Assembly: GCF_000812665.2 (NCBI RefSeq)
Contig: NZ_CP014327.1
Span: forward strand, 4,245,501 to 4,309,500
Origin: Falsihalocynthiibacter arcticus
GTDB lineage: Bacteria; Pseudomonadota; Alphaproteobacteria; Rhodobacterales; Rhodobacteraceae
Length of the DNA: 64,000 nucleotides
Direction of reading: 5' to 3'
The notes under the pieces were generated by a model, which saw nothing but the letters and a program-made list of their open reading frames with translations, had not been told where the DNA came from and did not search any database. This document shows, piece after piece, positions 54,315 through 64,000 of this stretch (the first letter of the stretch is position 1; the number at the start of each line of letters is the position of its first letter). The position numbers were made by a program, and so were the translations under genes.

Positions 54315-57045
54315 TTAGAGCGCGATTTCCTCGCTTGGAAGGTCCAACATCGCATGGGTTACTTTGCGGTCAGGCAGTTTACTCGGGAATGAAACGCGGA
54401 ACGCCGCGCCACTCTGCCCTGGTAAATAGCTCACTGCGCCGCCAAGATTGATCATGATCTCACGGCAAATCGCAAGGCCAAGTCCTGCCCCCCCGCAGCA
54501 GCCTGATCCCCAAGACGGGAGAATTTTTCAAAAATGAGCCCTTGGTTTTTGTTGGAAATCCCTGAGCCATTATCACCAAAAATAATCTCAATCTGCCCGT
54601 CCGGCTTTGGCGTTCGCACGTGAATACGCAGCACAGGATTTTCGGCGTCACAGTATTTTTGTGCGTTTGAAATCAGATTGATAAAGACCTGCGTTAAGCG
54701 ATCGCTGTCGGTCCGCAGCGGAACCATTTCACGCCCTGTATCCCGTATTACTGTGATCGGATGCGCATCATGCGAAATACTTGCCGAGACCGCGCGATCA
54801 AGCAGCGTCCCCAATATAGCGTCCTGTGCATTCAAGCTGACTTGCCCGTTTTCCAGTACCGAAATATCCAGTAAATCGTCCAAAAGCCGCGTCAAGCGTT
54901 GGGTCTCGTCATGGATAATGCTCGAATATTTTTTACGCTCGGAATCCGTCATTTCTCCGTCCTCGCGCAGAATCTCCGAGAAGGCACGAATGCTGGTCAT
55001 AGGGGTGCGCAACTCGTGGCTGATCTGGCTCAAGAATGCATCTTTCTGGATCGACAATTCAGTCAGTTTTTCATTTACTTCGCGCAATTGAAGCGCCGTA
55101 CGTCCAAGCTCTGCGGTTTTATTCTCAAGCTGATTTGAGTACTCTAACATTTGCGCAGTTTCATCGGCCACCGCCATCAAATCCTCAACCGAAACTGCGG
55201 CCCCGCCGACAATCTGCCCAACCATAGCATGCGCGGTCGCAGCGCCAACCGATCCGGCCAATTCGCGCTCAATTCGACTGAGGAAATCTGGTGAAGTATC
55301 GGGCAGATACCCCTGTTTCCCTTGCGATTTCGCCGCCTGAAAGAATACTTTTTGCGCCTGATCCGCCCCCAGAATACGCTGCGACATTACTAGAAGATCT
55401 TCTGCTTCACCGCCATGCCCCCGCCACCCTTGCGCGGTCGTAGAATGCTCAAATGCGTTGACAATTTGTGCGCCTTGCAGTCGCTCTAACGGCGAGGGAA
55501 AACTCAGCAAAGAAGTCGTGCAGAACGCCAGAGTGTTCAGGAACATTGACCAAATCACCGCATGAACTACTGGATCCAAGCCTTTGATTCCAAACAATGA
55601 TTGCGGCGCAAGCCAACTCATCCCGAAAGGGCCGTACTCCATAACAGAGGCACTCATAAGACCATTGGCACCGAGGCTTGGTAAAAACAACGCATAGGCC
55701 CAAACCGCAAACCCCGTCAGCAGGCCCGCGATGGCCCCAATCCGAGTTGCACCGCGCCAGAACATGCCGCCAACGAGAGCGGGCAAAAACTGTGCTACCC
55801 CCGCAAAACTGATCAACCCAATGGCCGCGAGCGCCGCGCCGCCGCCTGAGAAACGATAATAGATATAACCAAGCCCCAAAATGCCAGCGATTGATGTACG
55901 ACGCGCAAGCAAAATAACACGCCGCACATCGCCCGAAACCGTCGCACCGCTTTGGTTTTTGGAGAGCCAAAGTGGCATTACAATGTGGTTTGACACCATC
56001 GTCGACAGGGCAATCGCCGCAACAACTACCATCGAGGTGGCCGAGGAAAAGCCGCCAAGGAAAGACAACATCGCAAGGCCGTTTTGGTTCATTGACAGTG
56101 GCAGGCTGAGAACGAATAGATCGGGGTTATTTCCAGGCAAAAGTTCGAGGCCAACAACAGCGATTGGGAGCACGAAGAGGCTCATCAAAAACAAATACAG
56201 TGGGAAAGCCCAGCTCGCCGTAGCCACATGGCGTTCGTCGGAGTTTTCTACCACCATAACTTGGAACATGCGCGGCAAACAGATGAATGCAGCCGCCGAA
56301 AGGAACGTCAAACTGATCCACCGGCTGGTGTTGGGGGGATGTCCGAAAGCGGCGAAGCGTCAATGCGCGCCAGCGTATCCCCCATGCCATCCGCCACGCC
56401 CCAGACCACAAATATACCGACGGACAAGAGCGCGACAAGTTTCACAACCGCTTCAACTGCGATGGCCGTCACCACGCCGTGATGGCGCTCATTGGCGTCC
56501 AGATTGCGCGTCCCAAACAAGACCGTAAAGACCGCAAGCCCGATCGCCACCCAAAGTGCGGTGGCGTTCAAATCCATATCGGCACCTTGGGCGCTATGCG
56601 CCGCAAAAACCGAAAATGATAGCGTAACCGATTGAAGCTGCAAGGCAATATAGGGCGTGGACCCGACGACCGCCATCAAAGTGACAATAACACCAAGCGA
56701 CGTCGACTTCCCAAAACGCGAAGAAATAAGATCGGCAATGGAAGTGATCCTCTGCATTTTCCCAACTCGCACCAGTTTTCGGACAAACCACCACCACCCG
56801 ATCATCACAATCGTGGGGCCGATGTAAATTGTCGCGAACTCAAGCCCTGAGCGCGCCGCATATCCAACGGCACCATAGAAGGTCCAAGCAGTACAATAAA
56901 TCGATAGGGATAGCGTATAGACCAGCGGGGATTGTAGCCAGCCAAGCTTCCCTGCCGCTGCGCGTTTTTCGGCGAAAAAGGCGATGAGAAACAGGGCGAC
57001 AACATAGGTAAGGCAGACGGCAATTAGCGCATTAAACGGGACCAT
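54315..57045 (-). CDS. sodium/solute-symporter–histidine kinase fusion (CbrA-like), two frameshifts
   Basis: Restored as 910 residues by adding one base at the G6 run 56333-56338 and one at the C7 run 54488-54494. The N-terminus is an SLC5-type symporter with about thirteen helices (LSIYCTAWTFYGAVGY, FLSAAAFICLPRMFQ). A STAC domain follows (QRILGADQ, LAGSVGAATAHAM), then HisKA with LSQISHELRTPMTS and an ATPase domain (NLISNAQKY, GDNGSGI, GLGLAICRE). Proteins of this type sense or import solutes and signal by phosphorylation. The likely partner is the single-domain regulator at 57326. The start follows the preceding stop directly. Confidence 0.87.
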
Positions 57046-57047
57046 CT

Positions 57048-57329
57048 CTAGGCCTCTTGGTCCGACTTGGACGCTTTATACTCTTTGCGCCCGATACGGT
57101 GCAACGGCTGGGCCAAAAGCGCCGCCAGCGCAATCAAAACGACCCACACCCCAAACATAAACAGCACCGACCCAGAGATCCCGTCATCGGAGCCATTACT
57201 GCGGATCAAGGTCAGAACGCCGACAAGAAGAATGACGCCCAACAGCGGCAAAAGTCGGGCCGCGTCCATAGTTCGACGCGCCCGATAGGTGGCATGTGCC
57301 ACAAAGAGGGGGCGCGGTCGTTCGTTCAT
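57048..57329 (-). CDS. small two-helix membrane protein in the kinase operon
   Basis: 93 residues from ATG at 57329, overlapping the stop of the response regulator (ATGA), so translation is coupled. Two helices (about 25-40 and 55-75). It ends with a charged tail (GRKEYKASKSDQEA). The gene lies between the response regulator and the symporter-kinase, as in other alphaproteobacteria by my recollection. Unknown function, possibly a partner of the symporter domain. Confidence 0.7.
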   Translation of the reverse strand: MNERPRPLFVAHATYRARRTMDAARLLPLLGVILLVGVLTLIRSNGSDDGISGSVLFMFGVWVVLIALAALLAQPLHRIGRKEYKASKSDQEA

Positions 57330-57694
57330 GCGGGGCAAAGTGTTTGCATAATTTCAAGGACTTCGGCGTTGGAGAAGGGCTTGGTCATAAAATGGCTCAC
57401 CCCGTAACTCTCGGCCAATGCGCGGTCTTTGGTTTGGCCGCGTGCTGTAAGCATCAACACGGGCAACGTCGCGGTAGCTTCGATTTCGCGCAGCTCCTTC
57501 AGGATGTCAAACCCGCTTTTATGAGGCAGCATAACGTCCAAAATCACCACATCGGGTGCGACATCAAGAACCGCATTCACCGCCGAGCGTCCATCCGCAT
57601 GGGTATCCACCCGCCAGCCATCACGCGCCAGAATAAAACGGATCGCCTCGACAATATTCGGTTCATCTTCAATCAATAGGACATGTTTGCCCAT
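57326..57694 (-). CDS. single-domain response regulator (CheY-like)
   Basis: 122 residues, receiver domain only: LLIEDEP (acidic pocket), phospho-acceptor Asp in VVILDVMLPHKSGFD, LMLTARG and FMTKPFSNAEVLE with the conserved Lys. It lacks an output domain, so it probably works in a phosphorelay with the adjacent fused kinase. First gene of that operon. Confidence 0.9.
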   Translation of the reverse strand: MGKHVLLIEDEPNIVEAIRFILARDGWRVDTHADGRSAVNAVLDVAPDVVILDVMLPHKSGFDILKELREIEATATLPVLMLTARGQTKDRALAESYGVSHFMTKPFSNAEVLEIMQTLCPA

Positions 57695-57831
57695 CTATCC
57701 CTCCCCTTTCGACAGCCAGTTCGAAAACCCCTGTCAGGAGGCCTCCACCTCCCATTTTACGTGCCCTGATTATTTCGATACTCTCACCTCATGTCAAAAG
57801 CAACTTTGATGCAACGCAATCGCAAAACCGG

Positions 57832-59094
57832 TTAGATACGGGTTACAGGCGCGTTTGACAGGAAAAGATCGGGCGTGGTCCCAATAATATCCGGCACAAG
57901 CGCTGCGGGTAAAATCAACATTGTTGCCTCTAGTTGCGGTGGCACATCAAACGAAAGAGGCGCGACCGACTGACAGATTGCATAGACGAGGAACTGGCGC
58001 GCAGAACTGCCCTGCCCCTGTTGAACATGGCGCCGCACGGGCAAATTTGGACAGCTCAGGGCTTGATACAGAGGCCATTCCGGATGCGCCCCCCCAAACC
58101 TTGGTAAAGGAAATCCGCCGATTGCGTGCCTCAACACCAAAGCCCCCGTGCCGTCACAAATAGCAAGGCCAATGGCCGCGTTTTCCGTTTCGACAGGGAG
58201 GGTCACGAGGCGCCGCATGGCAGCGGGTATGCTGGTGGAAAACGCGCAGGCCAGCTTTGCGGGGTCGTATTGTACTCGGATGGCCTCCTGCTGAAACGCT
58301 CCCAATGGCATTGCCGCAGCGTCTTGCACATAGCGTGTGAAATACTGGCGCGCAGCCTCTTGAGCGGCATCGCCTTCAATTCCTGCTGCAATGACAAGAT
58401 TGAGAATATCCGCATCGCCAACCTCTAGCGCAGGAAGATGAAAGCTATGCTCTCGTAAATATGCCTCCAAAACGTCGATAGGAGTCCCCGCCTGTGAGGA
58501 AGCCGCCTCATCGCGATCAAGATACGTCACCAACGCCTGCGAAGACTCGGCCAAACGTACGGAATCCTCATAGAGGTTGCGCTGAAAACGTGTGCGCCAC
58601 GCCTGCTCCATGTCTTGCGGATCGGCCAGAATAGCCGCAGTGGAACGGATAGCAGTCACGGTTGAGAGAACTTCATGCAGCGCCCCCGAGAGAATAGGAT
58701 CATGTGCAAGCCGATCCGTCAGGGCCTCGACTTGGCGCTCCAACGCAGAAACCCGTTGTGTTTGACTGGCCAACAGCGCCGCCCACCCCGGAAACCGCGC
58801 GGCGAACCCCTCTATTTGGTCGATTTCGGCGGCACTCGCCATTTGGCTGGCCGCGGCCGAAAGCAGGCGGGCCAAAAGGGTGGCTTCTGTGCCCTCAGAA
58901 AGGGCCGACGCGTCAACCGCCAAGGCCCGTGCGATATCCATCAACAGTTTGCCGCCGATTCTGCGACGATTGTGTTCAATCAAATTAAGGTAGGACGGCG
59001 AAATGCCGACTTGCGTGGCCAAATCCCCCTGTTTTCGCCCCACGGCGACCCTTCGATCTCGAATTCTATGGCCTGTCAATTGCTGTGACGTCAT
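57832..59094 (-). CDS. XRE-family short-chain fatty acyl-type regulator (ScfR/RamB-like)
   Basis: 420 residues from ATG at 59094. An N-terminal Cro/C1-type helix-turn-helix (KQGDLATQVGISPSYLNLIEHNRRR) is followed by a long helical segment and a C-terminal DUF2083-like region with Cys residues (SCPNLPVRRHV, FLVYAICQSVAP) typical of the ScfR/RamB group. RamB-type regulators sense acetyl/propionyl metabolism. It is divergent from the Liv-type substrate-binding protein gene and may control it. It lies downstream of the kinase/regulator genes, suggesting linked control of carbon uptake. Confidence 0.88.
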   Translation of the reverse strand: MTSQQLTGHRIRDRRVAVGRKQGDLATQVGISPSYLNLIEHNRRRIGGKLLMDIARALAVDASALSEGTEATLLARLLSAAASQMASAAEIDQIEGFAARFPGWAALLASQTQRVSALERQVEALTDRLAHDPILSGALHEVLSTVTAIRSTAAILADPQDMEQAWRTRFQRNLYEDSVRLAESSQALVTYLDRDEAASSQAGTPIDVLEAYLREHSFHLPALEVGDADILNLVIAAGIEGDAAQEAARQYFTRYVQDAAAMPLGAFQQEAIRVQYDPAKLACAFSTSIPAAMRRLVTLPVETENAAIGLAICDGTGALVLRHAIGGFPLPRFGGAHPEWPLYQALSCPNLPVRRHVQQGQGSSARQFLVYAICQSVAPLSFDVPPQLEATMLILPAALVPDIIGTTPDLFLSNAPVTRI

Positions 59095-59323
59095 GCTGAC
59101 TCCCCCGAAAACCGCAATAAATGCAGTATTTTTCTGCACCTGCTTGTTAATAATTTTACACATTAATCTCCTTTTATGTCTATATCTTTACAAAAATATT
59201 CTTTGTTTAAAAGCTGTTGTTGCGAAATTTTCGAACCCAGACGAATACTGTTCATGTTCTGTAAAGGGCGAGTGGCATATGCGGAGGAGGCATATGTGAC
59301 TTAATTCAATCGGGAGGATATGA
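59095..59323. promoter_or_regulatory. divergent promoter region, scfR and Liv-type operon
   Basis: About 230 bases, A-T-rich, containing TGCAG-x7-CTGCA (59122-59138) just upstream of the regulator gene. This could be an operator for autoregulation, but one palindrome is weak evidence. Confidence 0.35.
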
Positions 59324-60685
59324 ATGTCCAATTTACTCACTCGTCGTGGTTTACTTAAAACCAGTGCCATCGCTGGCGCTGGTCTTGCTGTTCCCACGAT
59401 TTTCACAGCGTCGTCCGCAGCGGCCTATACCAATGCCCCTGACGGCAGTGGCGTAACGCTTGGTTTTAACGTACCCCAAACTGGCGCTTATGCCGACGAG
59501 GGTGCTGACGAACTTCGCGCCTACCATCTCGCTGTTGAACACCTGAACGGTGGCGGCGACGGCGGCATGCTGAGTACCTTTAGCTCCAAGACTTTGGATG
59601 GCACAGGTATTCTGGGTAACAAAGTTAATTTCGTAACGGGAGATACACAAACCAAATCCGATGCGGCGCGCGCTTCTGCGAAATCGATGATCGAAAAAGA
59701 CGGCGCAGTGATGATCACTGGCGGATCGTCTTCGGGCGTGGCTGTTGCAGTTCAAGGCCTATGTCAAGAAGCTGGCGTTATCTTTATGGCGGGCTTGACC
59801 CACTCGAATGATACGACTGGCAAAGACAAAAAGGCCAATGGCTTCCGTCACTTCTTCAACGCCTATATGTCGGCAGCGGCTCTAGCTCCGGTTCTTGCCA
59901 AGCTTTATGGCACAGATCGTAATGTCTACAGCCTTACTGCTGACTATACATGGGGTTGGACACAGCAAGAATCGATCCAAGCGGCGACTGAAGCGATGGG
60001 TTGGACCACGATCAATGACGTTCGCACACCACTTGCTGCGACCGACTTTAGCTCGTACATCGCCCCGGTTCTGAATTCCGGCGCCGATGTTCTGGTCCTG
60101 AACCACTACGGCGGAAACATGGTCAACTCGCTGACCAACGCTGTGCAGTTTGGCCTGCGTGACAAGATGGTCAACGGCAAGAATTTCGAGATTGTCGTGC
60201 CACTGTATTCCGAGCTTATGGCCAAAGGCGCAGGCGCCAATATTGCCGGTATCGTTGGTTCTCAGAACTGGGACTGGAAACTGGAGAACCAGATGGGTGC
60301 TCGCTATACTGGCACCAACGCGTTCGTTCAGTCCTTCGGCGCCAAATACGGATTCCCGCCGTCACAGGCAGCGCAGACCTGCTATGCACAGACCTTGCTC
60401 TATGCAGATGCGGCACAACGTGCGGGTACTTTCAACCCATGCGGTATCGTCGAAGCTCTCGAAGGCTTTGAGTTTGACGGTCTGGGCAACGGCCCAACAC
60501 TCTACCGTGCTGCTGACCACCAGTGCTTCAAGGACGTTGTCGTTGTGCGCGGAAAAGAGAACCCAGAGAATGAGTTCGATTTGGTGGAAATCGTCGAGGT
60601 TACACCAACCGAGCAAGTTACCTATGCGCCGGATAACCCAATGTTTGCGGGGGGTGCTTTGGGTCAATGTAACCCAGGCGCTTAA
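59324..60685 (+). CDS. ABC transporter substrate-binding protein, branched-chain/amide (Liv) type
   Basis: 453 residues. N-terminal Tat-like signal MSNLLTRRGLLKTSAIAGAG ending SSAAA. The periplasmic binding fold type I follows with GVTLGFNVPQTGAYADEG, VNFVTGDTQTKSDAARAS and GSSSGVAVAVQGLCQEAGV. It is the first gene of the Liv operon. Ligand is not certain: related proteins bind branched-chain amino acids, urea or short amides, or small acids. The neighbouring ScfR-type regulator favours a short-chain acyl or related substrate. A GGGAGG-type ribosome site precedes the ATG. Confidence 0.88.
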   Translation: MSNLLTRRGLLKTSAIAGAGLAVPTIFTASSAAAYTNAPDGSGVTLGFNVPQTGAYADEGADELRAYHLAVEHLNGGGDGGMLSTFSSKTLDGTGILGNKVNFVTGDTQTKSDAARASAKSMIEKDGAVMITGGSSSGVAVAVQGLCQEAGVIFMAGLTHSNDTTGKDKKANGFRHFFNAYMSAAALAPVLAKLYGTDRNVYSLTADYTWGWTQQESIQAATEAMGWTTINDVRTPLAATDFSSYIAPVLNSGADVLVLNHYGGNMVNSLTNAVQFGLRDKMVNGKNFEIVVPLYSELMAKGAGANIAGIVGSQNWDWKLENQMGARYTGTNAFVQSFGAKYGFPPSQAAQTCYAQTLLYADAAQRAGTFNPCGIVEALEGFEFDGLGNGPTLYRAADHQCFKDVVVVRGKENPENEFDLVEIVEVTPTEQVTYAPDNPMFAGGALGQCNPGA

Positions 60686-60700
60686 GACTTGATTAACAAT

Positions 60701-60727
60701 GGTTGGGCGCATGCGTTGCGCCCAACC
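60701..60727 (+). terminator. stem-loop between binding-protein and permease genes
   Basis: GGTTGGGCGC (60701-60710) pairs perfectly with GCGCCCAACC (60718-60727) around a seven-base loop, without a U-tract. In such operons a hairpin here often keeps more binding-protein than permease mRNA, either by partial termination or by 3'-end protection. Confidence 0.65.
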
Positions 60728-60782
60728 CCCTTGGCCCTACAAACGTAGGCGCCCCAAATCATAAAAAAATCGGGTGGGGATA

Positions 60783-61814
60783 ATGGACACGCTCCTTCTT
60801 CAAATTTTGAATGGGTTGGACAAAGGATCCGCTTATGCGCTGATCGCTTTGGGTCTAACTCTAATTTTCGGCACGTTGGGGGTGGTCAATTTTGCCCACG
60901 GTGCGCTGTTCATGCTTGGCTCATTTTGTGCCGTCACCTTTAGCAGACTCCTAAGTTTGTCATCCGTCAAGTTGGACGAGACAAAATTGGATTTTCTCGG
61001 CAATCCCACCGAAATTAAGACCCCTTATGTTGAAGCATGGTTCGGCCCCGAAACGGGTGCAGCCATCATCGACTGGGCGGTCCCACTTTCCCTCCTCCTT
61101 GCAATACCTTTCATGATCCTTGTCGGCTTCGTTATGGAGCGCGGGTTGATCAAACATTTCTACAAACGCCCCCACGCAGACCAAATCCTCGTGACCTTCG
61201 GGTTGGCGATTGTTCTTCAAGAAATCATTAAAGCTATCTTTGGCGCAAACCCCATTCCCACACCGGCCCCTGATATCTTTAAAGGTTCATTCGACTTTGG
61301 TTTGGCCCTCGGGATGGATGCGAATAAAATCATCTACCCCTACTGGCGCATGGTTTACTTCAGCTTTTCTCTCGTCGTGATTGGTGCAGTTTTTAGCTTC
61401 CTGCAGTTCACCACCTTCGGGATGGTTGTGCGCGCCGGAATGGCTGACCGCGAAACAGTCGGCCTCCTCGGCATCGACATCGACAAACGCTTTACGTTTA
61501 TGTTCGGGATTGCGGCCGCCGTCGCGGGGGTTGCTGGTGCGATGTATACGCCAATCAACTCGCCCAACTACCATATGGGGATGGACTTCCTCGTGCTCAG
61601 CTTTGTTGTGGTGGTTGTTGGCGGTATGGGCAGTCTGCCCGGTGCCGTGCTTGCGGGCTTCATGCTTGGGATACTTGAGAGCTTTGCTTCCATGAATTGG
61701 ATCAAAGACATCATCCCTGGAATTGACCAGATCATCATCTATCTGGTTGCAATTATCATTCTGCTCACCCGTCCTCGCGGACTTATGGGCCGCAAAGGTG
61801 TGATGGAGGAATAA
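60783..61814 (+). CDS. ABC transporter permease, LivH type
   Basis: 343 residues from ATG at 60783; a GTG at 60774 could extend it by three. Starts [27 protein letters not shown], the usual LivH beginning, with [14 protein letters not shown] shortly after. About eight helices follow, with the permease EAA-like loop [20 protein letters not shown]. It forms the channel with the LivM-type subunit encoded next. Confidence 0.92.
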   Translation: MDTLLLQILNGLDKGSAYALIALGLTLIFGTLGVVNFAHGALFMLGSFCAVTFSRLLSLSSVKLDETKLDFLGNPTEIKTPYVEAWFGPETGAAIIDWAVPLSLLLAIPFMILVGFVMERGLIKHFYKRPHADQILVTFGLAIVLQEIIKAIFGANPIPTPAPDIFKGSFDFGLALGMDANKIIYPYWRMVYFSFSLVVIGAVFSFLQFTTFGMVVRAGMADRETVGLLGIDIDKRFTFMFGIAAAVAGVAGAMYTPINSPNYHMGMDFLVLSFVVVVVGGMGSLPGAVLAGFMLGILESFASMNWIKDIIPGIDQIIIYLVAIIILLTRPRGLMGRKGVMEE

Positions 61815-61816
61815 TC

Positions 61817-63040
61817 ATGCTAGGTCTCAACAAAAAAGACACCAAATTTCTGCTGATCGTGATCGCTTTGACCATGCTGACGCCGTTTCTCACGCAACCT
61901 TTCGCCGAAAACTCGGGCCTTGCTCAGTTCAACGCGGGCTACCCTGATCTCATGCAACGCTTTGCGATCTATGGTATTTTTGCGATCGGGTTTAACATCC
62001 TCTTTGGTCTTACGGGATACCTCTCCTTTGGGCATGCGGCCTTTCTGGGCGTGGGCTCCTACTCCGCGGTCTGGATGATGAAACTCCTCACCGTAAACGT
62101 CATTCCCGGAATTATCTTGGCGATTGTTGTTTCGGGCCTCTTTGCTCTTGTGATCGGATATGTGTCTCTGCGCCGGTCTGGGATCTACTTCTCAATCCTC
62201 ACCCTTGCCTTGGCACAGATGAGCTTCAATCTCGCCTATTCGGTGCTTACACCCATCACAAACGGGGAAACTGGTTTGCAATTGGCGCTCGACGACCCTC
62301 GAATCCTTATGGCGAAAAATACCTCGGGGTCGCTTCCAACGACCAATCTCTTTGGCCTTTCGATGAACAGTTCCGCCAAATGGGAAGTCCTTGGACACGT
62401 GTTCACCTTCAACGTTGGCTACTACTTCTGTGGCGTGATTGCAGTGATTGCCTTCTACATCAGCCTGCGCATCTTCCGCTCCCCTTTTGGGCTGATGCTG
62501 CGCGCGGTTAAAACCAACCAAACACGCATGAGCTATACTGGTTTGAATGCGCGTCCCTACACTTTGGCCGCTTTCGTGATCTCGGGTATGTACGCAGGTT
62601 TGGCGGGTGGTTTACTGGCCTCGATGGATCCCCTCGCGGGCGCCGAACGAATGCAATGGACCGCTTCTGGCGAGGTTGTCATCATGACCATTCTCGGCGG
62701 TGCAGGTACATTGATGGGCCCTGTCCTTGGGGCTGGCTTCATCAAGTATTTCGAGAACATCTTCTCAAAAATCAACGATACGGTTTTGCACGGTTGGTTT
62801 AATTTCCTACCTGATGGTCTGGAAAACCTCCTTGTGACGCTGATCCACCCCTTCGTTGGCAAAGGCTGGCACCTGACCCTTGGCGCGCTCTTTATGCTCG
62901 TCGTGATCTTCCTGCCAGGAGGCCTGATGGAAGGCGGACAACGCATCACGAAATGGATTAAAAACAAGCGCAGTGGCGGGGGGGATCCAAACTCTAACAA
63001 AACGCATGCCCCGAAACCCACTCCTCACGTGGCCGAATAA
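61817..63040 (+). CDS. ABC transporter permease, LivM type
   Basis: 407 residues starting [11 protein letters not shown], about ten helices. Contains [20 protein letters not shown], the LivM signature, and [20 protein letters not shown], the ATPase-contact loop. It has a hydrophilic His/Pro-rich tail. It starts two bases after the LivH-type stop and precedes the ATPase genes, so all are in one operon. Confidence 0.92.
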   Translation: MLGLNKKDTKFLLIVIALTMLTPFLTQPFAENSGLAQFNAGYPDLMQRFAIYGIFAIGFNILFGLTGYLSFGHAAFLGVGSYSAVWMMKLLTVNVIPGIILAIVVSGLFALVIGYVSLRRSGIYFSILTLALAQMSFNLAYSVLTPITNGETGLQLALDDPRILMAKNTSGSLPTTNLFGLSMNSSAKWEVLGHVFTFNVGYYFCGVIAVIAFYISLRIFRSPFGLMLRAVKTNQTRMSYTGLNARPYTLAAFVISGMYAGLAGGLLASMDPLAGAERMQWTASGEVVIMTILGGAGTLMGPVLGAGFIKYFENIFSKINDTVLHGWFNFLPDGLENLLVTLIHPFVGKGWHLTLGALFMLVVIFLPGGLMEGGQRITKWIKNKRSGGGDPNSNKTHAPKPTPHVAE

Positions 63041-63054
63041 GAAAGGATACGAAC

Positions 63055-63813
63055 ATGGGTATTCTAGAAGTAAAAAACGTCGGCAAGCGGTTTGGGGGGC
63101 TCCAGGCACTCGGAGACGTCAACCTCAGCATTGCTGAAAACACCGTTCATGCAATTATCGGCCCAAACGGGGCCGGTAAATCCACCCTCCTCAACGTTTT
63201 GGTTGGCAAACTCATTCCCGATACGGGTTCAGTGATGTTCGACGGCCAATCTGTTTTGGGGCGTAAGCCGCATGAAATCAATCAGATGGGCATTTCCCGT
63301 GTGTTCCAAACACCCGAGATTTTTGCCGACCTCACGGTTTTGGAAAACGTTCTGATCCCCTGCTTTGCAAAACGTGACGGGTCCTACCGCTTGCACGCAT
63401 TGGAAACCGTTGAAAACGAAGTGGACATCAACGAGCAAGCAGAAAAAATGTTGCTCGATGTGAATATGCAAGACAAACTGCACATGACAGCAAGCTCCCT
63501 CTCTCGCGGGGATAAGCGACGCCTTGAGATGGCCATGTGCTTGGTCCAAGAACCGCGCCTGTTGCTGTTAGACGAACCAACGGCTGGCATGGCGCGCGCC
63601 GATACCAATAATACCATCGACCTGCTCAAGGAAATCAAAGATAGCCGCGACATTACTATGGCCATCATTGAGCACGACATGCATGTGGTCTTCTCGCTCG
63701 CGGAACGCATCACCGTTCTCGCCCAAGGCACTCCATTGGTCGAAGACACCCCCGAAAACATCAAGGGTCACCCCAAGGTAAAAGAAGCTTACCTCGGCGA
63801 AACTCAGGAATAG
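63055..63813 (+). CDS. ABC transporter ATPase, LivG type
   Basis: 252 residues from ATG at 63055 (GAAAGGA upstream). Walker A is GPNGAGKST; the signature motif appears as SSLSRGDKRRLE, a slightly degenerate form of LSxGxxR as seen in LivG; Walker B is LLLLDEPTAG, followed by the switch His in IIEHDM. It couples ATP hydrolysis to import through the LivHM-type channel. Confidence 0.93.
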   Translation: MGILEVKNVGKRFGGLQALGDVNLSIAENTVHAIIGPNGAGKSTLLNVLVGKLIPDTGSVMFDGQSVLGRKPHEINQMGISRVFQTPEIFADLTVLENVLIPCFAKRDGSYRLHALETVENEVDINEQAEKMLLDVNMQDKLHMTASSLSRGDKRRLEMAMCLVQEPRLLLLDEPTAGMARADTNNTIDLLKEIKDSRDITMAIIEHDMHVVFSLAERITVLAQGTPLVEDTPENIKGHPKVKEAYLGETQE

Positions 63814-63822
63814 GAGGCCCAC

Positions 63823-64000
63823 ATGGCTCTCGCGAAAAACGCAAACCACGCCGCCACGGCTCCGGCCTTTTTCTCCGTCTGGGATTTACATGCTTACTAT
63901 GGCGAGAGCTACATCGTCCAAGGGGTGAGTTTTAACGTGCATGAAGGCGAAATCCTTGCCCTTCTCGGCCGCAATGGTGCGGGTAAAACCTCAACCTTAC
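63823..64000 (+). CDS. ABC transporter ATPase, LivF type (partial)
   Basis: ATG at 63823 (AGGAGG upstream), reading to the window end. The N-terminus has a short extension (MALAKNANHAATAPAFFSV) before the fold, then LHAYYGESYIVQGVSF and Walker A GRNGAGKTST. Only the first 59 codons are present. It completes the Liv-type transporter operon. Confidence 0.9.
   Translation, partial: MALAKNANHAATAPAFFSVWDLHAYYGESYIVQGVSFNVHEGEILALLGRNGAGKTSTL

Overview
The window looks like chromosomal DNA of an alphaproteobacterium of the Rhodobacteraceae (Roseobacter) type. The indicators are a GapR/DUF2312 protein, a ScfR-type regulator beside a branched-chain-type ABC operon, a sodium-symporter/histidine-kinase fusion, a split ccm cluster, and moderate G+C with short intergenic gaps. 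This assignment rests on protein recognition only; no database was searched.

Layout. 1-2.0 kb: partial acyltransferase and a conserved membrane protein. 2.0-4.9 kb: likely end of an integrated element (36-bp-period repeat, unusual hypothetical gene, P4-type integrase, tRNA-Thr). 5.0-9.1 kb: iron-type ABC permease, a frameshifted hypothetical gene and an APC permease. 9.3-29.0 kb: a large copper/periplasmic redox block. It holds CopA, a CopZ-like chaperone behind a MerR-type promoter, a minus-strand operon of c-type cytochromes with a multicopper oxidase and a DsbA-like protein, ccmI-H-G-F, an OmpR/histidine kinase pair, and a plus-strand EF-hand/rhodanese/multicopper oxidase/TVP38 operon. Together these suggest a periplasmic copper-handling electron pathway with local cytochrome c maturation genes. 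29.0-29.6 kb: IS3 debris.

29.7-46.5 kb: the least understood block. Two DUF3604 (PHP-like) secreted proteins, DUF1254/DUF1214, three HupE/UreJ-type membrane proteins, a parvulin and a secreted hypothetical protein are followed by an AraC regulator and a sulfatase/outer-membrane channel/sulfatase operon. A decayed formylglycine-generating-enzyme gene lies at its end. IS3 debris brackets the block on the left. On the right lie the decayed gene, an XRE pseudogene and a complete IS66 element (47795-50259) with an 8-bp target duplication. I regard this block as the best candidate for an undescribed system.

50.3-64 kb: mostly host genes: hypothetical proteins, GapR, a PmpAB-type sulfur-transport pair with a sulfurtransferase, a FliM/FliN-like protein, the symporter-kinase with a response regulator, ScfR, and a Liv-type ABC operon running off the window end.

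Caution: at least eight otherwise intact genes carry a one-base deletion. Seven are in C/G runs of 5-7 bases and one is in an A4/T4 run; one added base restores a full-length family protein each time. This pattern fits uncorrected long-read homopolymer errors better than true gene decay, so these genes are annotated across the frameshift. The formylglycine-generating-enzyme remnant, the XRE gene, the IS3 pieces and a DUF1254 remnant look genuinely degraded.
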